From positions 1 through 10,451 of the forward strand of contig CAZFHP010000053.1 of NCBI GenBank assembly GCA_964519365.1: a stretch of 10,451 bases of DNA, in the 5' to 3' direction. The notes below the pieces were generated by a model, which saw only the letters and a program-made list of their open reading frames with translations, was not told where the DNA came from and did not search any database. The position numbers and the translations under genes are program-made. Positions 7,239 through 10,451 of this stretch are shown here, piece after piece (positions within the stretch are counted from its first letter, which is position 1; each line of letters starts with the position of its first letter). This stretch comes from CAZFHP01 sp964519365. Lineage in GTDB: Bacteria; Babelota; Babeliae; Babelales; RVW-14.

Positions 7239-8105
7239 ATGTTTTCTATACGACAATATCTTTTGATTATTACTTTAAGTTCTTGTTCTTTTGTGTCTCT
7301 TGATGCCATGCAGGAGAAGAGTTTGTTCCAGCGGCCGAAAGAAACAAGGCGCGAGCGCGTGAGGCGTCGCCGTCGGCGACAAAAAACAAGTCAAACTGGC
7401 CGAATGCATGCTTATGGTGAAACGACGCCAGAACCAACGCCAGAAACAACGCCAGAAACAACGCCTGTTGGGCAACAAGAAACACAATTTGCTCGGCAAA
7501 AGAAGCAAGTTCGTGTGTTAACCCATTGTCGATCGCGTTCGTGTGTTCAGTGCCAGGGATTAAAGAAACATTTGGATAATTGGTTACACTGTTTAACTAT
7601 ATGGTTGAATGCTTTTGACCGTTTAGATAAAGCTTGTATTCAGTGTTGGGTTGAGGCTCATAAAGGCCCATTTATAGCTTTTTTAAATGCATGTTGTGCT
7701 CATAATGCCAACATAATTAATTGTTGTGATAAAGAAAGACGAAATACGCTTTTGCATTTGACGACAGCTCGTGGTTTGGAAAGCTTTGTTGATGCGTTGT
7801 TAGAACGAGGGGCTTGGTTACATGTTTCAAACATTTATGGAAATTTGCCGGTGCATATTGCTGCAATAAGAGGGTTTCAATCTATTGGTCAAAAGTTGGT
7901 AAAGAAATACCCAGAAAGTTTTAATGCAAAAAATAAGTATGGTTTTACGCCAGAATGGCTTGCAAGAGCGCATGGCAATCAAGCATTTTTGAACAGAGAA
8001 ATAATTGCTAGGCATGGAGATGAATATGATTGGCATGAGTTTGTAGAGTTTAATTTAGTGTATGCCGATGATTACCCAGGCTTGCGAATATACTGTTGTA
8101 TTTAG
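7239..8105 (+). CDS. Exported ankyrin-repeat protein 1, Arg-rich and Cys-rich
   Basis: No precise function can be named. The 288-residue product starts with a signal peptide (n-region FSIRQ, hydrophobic core LLIITLSSCSFVS, likely cut after A23); LSSC (13-16) also fits a lipobox, so lipid anchoring is possible. Next come a basic tract (residues 37-47, almost all Arg), a TPET-type repeat (63-76), and a Cys-rich segment with C102xxC105, C133xxC136, C152C153 and C162C163. The C-terminal half holds two or three degenerate ankyrin repeats: NTLLHLTTARGLESFVDALL (169-188), GNLPVHIAAIRG (201-212) and KYGFTPEWLARAHGN (233-247). Ankyrin repeats bind proteins, and secreted ones in intracellular bacteria often act on the host; that role here is inference. 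It heads a three-gene cluster and shares its leader and signal sequence with ank2, 18 bases downstream. Confidence 0.85.
   Translation: MFSIRQYLLIITLSSCSFVSLDAMQEKSLFQRPKETRRERVRRRRRRQKTSQTGRMHAYGETTPEPTPETTPETTPVGQQETQFARQKKQVRVLTHCRSRSCVQCQGLKKHLDNWLHCLTIWLNAFDRLDKACIQCWVEAHKGPFIAFLNACCAHNANIINCCDKERRNTLLHLTTARGLESFVDALLERGAWLHVSNIYGNLPVHIAAIRGFQSIGQKLVKKYPESFNAKNKYGFTPEWLARAHGNQAFLNREIIARHGDEYDWHEFVEFNLVYADDYPGLRIYCCI
7425..7467 (+). repeat. 12-bp tandem repeat in ank1 (TPE[P/T] units)
   Basis: Three 12-base units (ACGCCAGAACCA, then ACGCCAGAAACA twice) are followed by a partial fourth, ACGCCTG. They encode TPEP-TPET-TPET-TP at residues 63-76, a Pro/Thr/Glu linker between the basic tract and the Cys-rich segment. 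Units are multiples of three, so copy number can vary without breaking the frame. Confidence 0.85.
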
Positions 8106-8113
8106 TTTTTAAT

Positions 8114-8118
8114 GGAGG
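8114..8118 (+). promoter_or_regulatory. Ribosome-binding site that decides the ank2 start
   Basis: GGAGG lies 5 bases before the ATG at 8124 and overlaps an in-frame ATG at 8112-8114. Sequence and spacing are the same as for ank1, supporting 8124 as the true start. Confidence 0.75.
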
Positions 8119-8123
8119 TTTTT

Positions 8124-8780
8124 ATGATTTTTATACGAAAATATTTTTTATTTATTTTCTTAAGTGTTTGTTCTTGTTTGTCGCTTAATGCTATGGAAAA
8201 ATGTGGTGATAAGAAAGAACAACAAGATGAACAGGCACAAACTGCAAAAACTTATGATCGCAGAGGGGGCCTCTTTTTGAAATTTTTAAAATCGGTACAA
8301 ACAGGAAAGGTAAATCCTGAGAATCCAGATGGTGTTCAATGGTTTACATATTCCGTTGGTTTTTTTAAAAAGTATCTTTGTTTAGTTGATAAAGGCACTA
8401 AAAATACGCTTTTGCATTGGGTTGCGCTGTATGGTTATCATCCCTTTGTTTCAATATTGTTTACGATGGCGCCTGATAGCAAAAGTTTGGTTATGCAAAA
8501 TCTAAATAAAGACACGCCATTACATTTTATTGCCGCAAATAATAGATTGAAAAGAAAGATGTCGGCAGGAGATTATAGCAGGATGGTTTATGAAATGGTT
8601 CGAAAAGCTTTTGATTTAGATGCTCTTGATGTGAAGAATAATCAAGGGCTGACCTTTATGGATGTAGCACGACATAGAAATCTCGATTTTTATAGAATTG
8701 CTCAAGGGGCGATAAGATCGAAACAGTTTGCCGTTCCTCGAGTTCGTAGGGTTTCGAGGCCTGTTGCGTTGAATTTATAA
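8124..8780 (+). CDS. Exported ankyrin-repeat protein 2 (paralogue of ank1)
   Basis: The function is unknown. The 218-residue product has a clear signal peptide (FIRKYFLFIFLSVCSCLSLNA, probable cut after A23). The mature protein begins with a charged Gln/Glu/Lys stretch (24-46) and then carries about three degenerate ankyrin repeats: KNTLLHWVALYGYHPFVSIL (93-112), NKDTPLHFIAANN (128-140) and KNNQGLTFMDVARHRNLDF (171-189). A basic tail (197-212) ends the protein. It aligns with ank1 from before the ribosome-binding site through the signal peptide, and the two share the exact 17-mer AAATACGCTTTTGCATT at the first ankyrin helix (7742-7758 and 8402-8418), showing a tandem duplication. It lacks the ank1 Arg-rich, TPET and Cys-rich segments. 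With 18 bases to ank1 and 29 to ank3, co-transcription is likely. Confidence 0.85.
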   Translation: MIFIRKYFLFIFLSVCSCLSLNAMEKCGDKKEQQDEQAQTAKTYDRRGGLFLKFLKSVQTGKVNPENPDGVQWFTYSVGFFKKYLCLVDKGTKNTLLHWVALYGYHPFVSILFTMAPDSKSLVMQNLNKDTPLHFIAANNRLKRKMSAGDYSRMVYEMVRKAFDLDALDVKNNQGLTFMDVARHRNLDFYRIAQGAIRSKQFAVPRVRRVSRPVALNL

Positions 8781-8809
8781 GAAAAAGTTGTGATTTTGGG
8801 GAGGCAATT

Positions 8810-9664
8810 ATGATGTTCAAAAAATTATTTTTAGCCCTATGGGTAATCTTAAATCTTTACTCGAGGTTATGTTTAGGTATGCAAACAAAGATGGTTGTAA
8901 TGTCTTTGCCTGAGCAGGATAGTTTGTCCCAGGAGCTTCATGAGCTTGTTGTTGTTAAAGATTTTACTTCGATAAAATTTACTCAAGATTATGGATCGAC
9001 ATTACGTGATGATTTAAATGCTCGGCTTAAAAAGATAAAAGAGATAATGGCTGTTGAAAATTTTGATCCAACAGTTCAAGATAGTATGGGGCAAAATATT
9101 TTGCATAGAATTTTTGCTAACGGACGTTTAATTCAAGTTTTTGAAGAACTTCCTAAAACAACGTGGCTTGATGATGGTTTGAGTGCTAAAATGCGTTTTA
9201 ACGCAGGGTTGGTAAGGACGTTTCATAGACTTGTTGTACGTTTTATTGTTCGACATCTTAAATTTACGTTTAGCGCTTTGAGTGCAGCTGATATTTGGGG
9301 AAATACGCCCTTTCATGAAGCTGTTACTTCAGGATGCCCAATAGATTATATTCGTGTATTTTTAGTATCTGTTTCTGAGAGAATGCAGGACATACTTGAT
9401 TCTGATTCGGCTCGAGAGGCTGTGTGTACTTTTATCTTTGAGCCTAAAAATTGTTTTGGGAAAACGCCATTAGATTTGGCCAAAAAATATGAAAGTAGAG
9501 AAAGATATGAGCAGTTGCTGAAGGTGGCTTCTATATTTGTTAAGAGCGCTGATAGTATTGATTTTGATGAGATTGCTTTAAAGATAAGTGTGATGACGAT
9601 TGATGATAGACGTAAACGACGCAAGGGAAATGAAGATGCTTCGATACCCATGCTTTTTTGTTAA
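8810..9664 (+). CDS. Exported ankyrin-repeat protein 3
   Basis: The function is unknown. The 284-residue product starts at an ATG 5 bases after GGGGAGG and has a signal peptide (MMFKKLFLALWVILNLYSRLCLG, probable cut after G23). Degenerate ankyrin repeats are visible at DSMGQNILHRIFANGRLIQVF (91-111), DIWGNTPFHEAVTSGCPIDYI (161-181) and NCFGKTPLDLAKKYESRERYE (214-234), separated by helical spacers longer than the canonical 33-residue unit. A basic cluster RRKRRKG (267-273) lies near the C-terminus. It is more diverged from ank1 and ank2 than they are from each other, but shares the architecture: signal peptide, variable spacer, few ankyrins. It is the third gene of the cluster, and the reductase gene follows after 86 bases. 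Export by SecYEG/SecDF is expected; whether it stays periplasmic or leaves the cell cannot be seen. Confidence 0.83.
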   Translation: MMFKKLFLALWVILNLYSRLCLGMQTKMVVMSLPEQDSLSQELHELVVVKDFTSIKFTQDYGSTLRDDLNARLKKIKEIMAVENFDPTVQDSMGQNILHRIFANGRLIQVFEELPKTTWLDDGLSAKMRFNAGLVRTFHRLVVRFIVRHLKFTFSALSAADIWGNTPFHEAVTSGCPIDYIRVFLVSVSERMQDILDSDSAREAVCTFIFEPKNCFGKTPLDLAKKYESRERYEQLLKVASIFVKSADSIDFDEIALKISVMTIDDRRKRRKGNEDASIPMLFC

Positions 9665-9673
9665 CAACCATTC

Positions 9674-9689
9674 GATTTTCATAAAAATC
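9674..9689 (+). terminator. Weak hairpin after ank3
   Basis: GATTTT-CATA-AAAATC forms a 6-bp, AT-rich stem ten bases after the ank3 stop. There is no following T-tract, so it is at best a weak or Rho-assisted end. The reductase gene may be read from the same transcript. Confidence 0.2.
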
Positions 9690-9740
9690 ATGTTACAGTA
9701 AAAACGTGAATAAATATTTTAAAGTAGGAGCTATGTGTAT

Positions 9741-9744
9741 GGAG
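9741..9744 (+). promoter_or_regulatory. Ribosome-binding site that decides the reductase start
   Basis: GGAG lies 6 bases before the ATG at 9751. Upstream in-frame ATGs at 9733, 9739 and 9745 also exist; 9739 could use the AGGAG at 9726-9730 (8-base spacing). The 9751 start gives the most compact lipoprotein signal peptide. All options keep the signal sequence. Confidence 0.5.
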
Positions 9745-9750
9745 ATGATT

Positions 9751-10451
9751 ATGCGATACTCTCGTTATTTTTCGTTTATTTTTGTACTGACACTTTTTGC
9801 TGGGTGTTTTGACAGCAGTAAGTCGCCAATAGATGCAAAACATTTTAACGTGTCTAGCGTGACGTTTGATAAACAGACATCTCCAGTAATAATTATTGGT
9901 GGTGGCGTTGCTGGTCTTACAGCTGCAAATTATCTGGTGCAAGCAAATATACCATGTATCGTTCTTGAAGGGGACAAGCCAGGTGGTGCATTAGCGCAGT
10001 CTGACTCTGTGCGCAATTGGCCAGGTGTGTTAAACGCCCCGGGGCGAGATATCGTTGCAAACCTTCGAGCCCAAGCTTCAAATAATGGGGCTAAAATTAT
10101 CAAAGAAAAAGCTGTTCGCGTTGACTTTTCTCAGTGGCCATATCGTATTGAGAGTAAAAATCTAGTAACGGGACAAACCCAGACACTTAAAGCTTTATCG
10201 AGTATTATCGCGTTAGGGGCAGAGCCGAATTATCTTAACGTTCCGGGAGAACGTGGTAAAAATAGCTATTGGGGCAAAGGTGTTTCTAATTGTGCTGTAT
10301 GCGATGGCAGTTTGTATCGCAATAAAAACATCGTTGTTGTTGGTGGGGGAGACTCTGCTGTAGAAGAGGCTTCGTATTTATCGAGTTTGGCCAAGCAGGT
10401 GGCGATATTAGTTCGTAAAGATTATTTTAGAGCAAAAGACAAACGTAAAAA
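9751..10451 (+). CDS. Thioredoxin reductase-like flavoprotein with lipoprotein-type signal peptide (partial, 3' end outside window)
   Basis: The 233 visible residues match thioredoxin reductase (TrxB), which passes electrons from NADPH through FAD and a CxxC disulfide to thioredoxin. Seen in order: FAD fingerprint VIIIGGGVAGLTAANYL (46-62), PGGAL (78-82) and NWPGV (89-93) of the FAD domain, redox-active CAVCDG (181-186; E. coli CATCDG), and NADPH-binding GGGDSAVEEA (198-207) followed by VRKDYFRAKDK, which keeps basic residues for the 2'-phosphate. The oddity is residues 1-19, MRYSRYFSFIFVLTLFAGC: a basic n-region, hydrophobic core and lipobox-like FAGC, followed by a Ser/Asp-rich linker before the FAD motif. 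E. coli TrxB has only a few residues there. This predicts export and lipidation at C19. Phe at the -3 position is less usual, so a cleaved signal or N-terminal anchor is an alternative. It follows the ankyrin cluster; downstream context is not visible. Confidence 0.88.
   Translation, partial: MRYSRYFSFIFVLTLFAGCFDSSKSPIDAKHFNVSSVTFDKQTSPVIIIGGGVAGLTAANYLVQANIPCIVLEGDKPGGALAQSDSVRNWPGVLNAPGRDIVANLRAQASNNGAKIIKEKAVRVDFSQWPYRIESKNLVTGQTQTLKALSSIIALGAEPNYLNVPGERGKNSYWGKGVSNCAVCDGSLYRNKNIVVVGGGDSAVEEASYLSSLAKQVAILVRKDYFRAKDKRK

Noticed and set aside
7076..7309. Minus-strand open frame in the polA-ank1 intergenic region
   Set aside because: It overlaps the ank1 promoter, ribosome-binding site and signal sequence, and has no recognisable domain; treated as chance.
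7366..7380. GC-rich palindrome GTCGCC-GTC-GGCGAC inside ank1, next to an A-tract
   Set aside because: It falls in the Arg codons of ank1 and the T-tract would be on the wrong side of the stem for a minus-strand terminator; best explained by CGN/CGC codon use in the basic tract.
7425..7467. Tandem 12-mers considered as a CRISPR or regulatory repeat array
   Set aside because: Units are contiguous with no spacers and encode an in-frame TPET linker; it is a coding microsatellite.
9658..9667. Palindrome TTGTTAACAA at the ank3 stop, considered as an operator for the reductase gene
   Set aside because: Ten AT-rich bases overlapping a stop codon are expected by chance, and no convincing promoter boxes sit around it.

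Overview
The window looks like part of an AT-rich bacterial chromosome from a host-associated or intracellular lineage. It joins a block of core housekeeping genes on the minus strand (tsaD, rho, secF, rpmA, polA) to a plus-strand block of three exported ankyrin-repeat proteins and the start of an exported thioredoxin-reductase-like flavoprotein. The signal peptides, the tandem secreted ankyrin paralogues and the scattered placement of core genes (rpmA without rplU, secF without secD) resemble Candidatus Dependentiae (TM6/Babeliae). That placement is inference from style; no marker phylogeny was possible here.

Minus strand, right to left: polA (4174-6921) is a complete three-domain DNA polymerase I. 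A good sigma70-type promoter lies just past its stop and probably drives rpmA (ribosomal protein L27), secF, rho and tsaD, which are separated by only about 50-70 bases. tsaD runs off the left edge and is interrupted by a 10-N assembly gap. The two sides of the gap are in different frames, so 10 is a placeholder and not the true length. The 5' end of tsaD carries an exact 54-base (18-codon), GC-rich, palindrome-containing insert that leaves the reading frame intact.

The region between polA and the first ankyrin gene (6922-7238) is a divergent control region. Its clearest signal is a TTGACA -35 box and a weak -10 box that overlap the two arms of a perfect 8-bp inverted repeat, which looks like an operator.

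Plus strand: ank1 (7239-8105), ank2 (8124-8780) and ank3 (8810-9664) are closely spaced and each has an N-terminal signal peptide. The first two share nucleotide-level similarity across their ribosome-binding sites and signal sequences and are tandem duplicates. About 90 bases later starts a thioredoxin reductase homologue (9751 to the right edge) with FAD, CxxC and NADPH motifs behind a lipoprotein-type signal peptide, an unusual location for an NADPH-dependent enzyme. Read together, the right half is a putative exported, host-facing or envelope locus. Any functional link between the ankyrins and the flavoprotein is a hypothesis based on adjacency and cysteine content.
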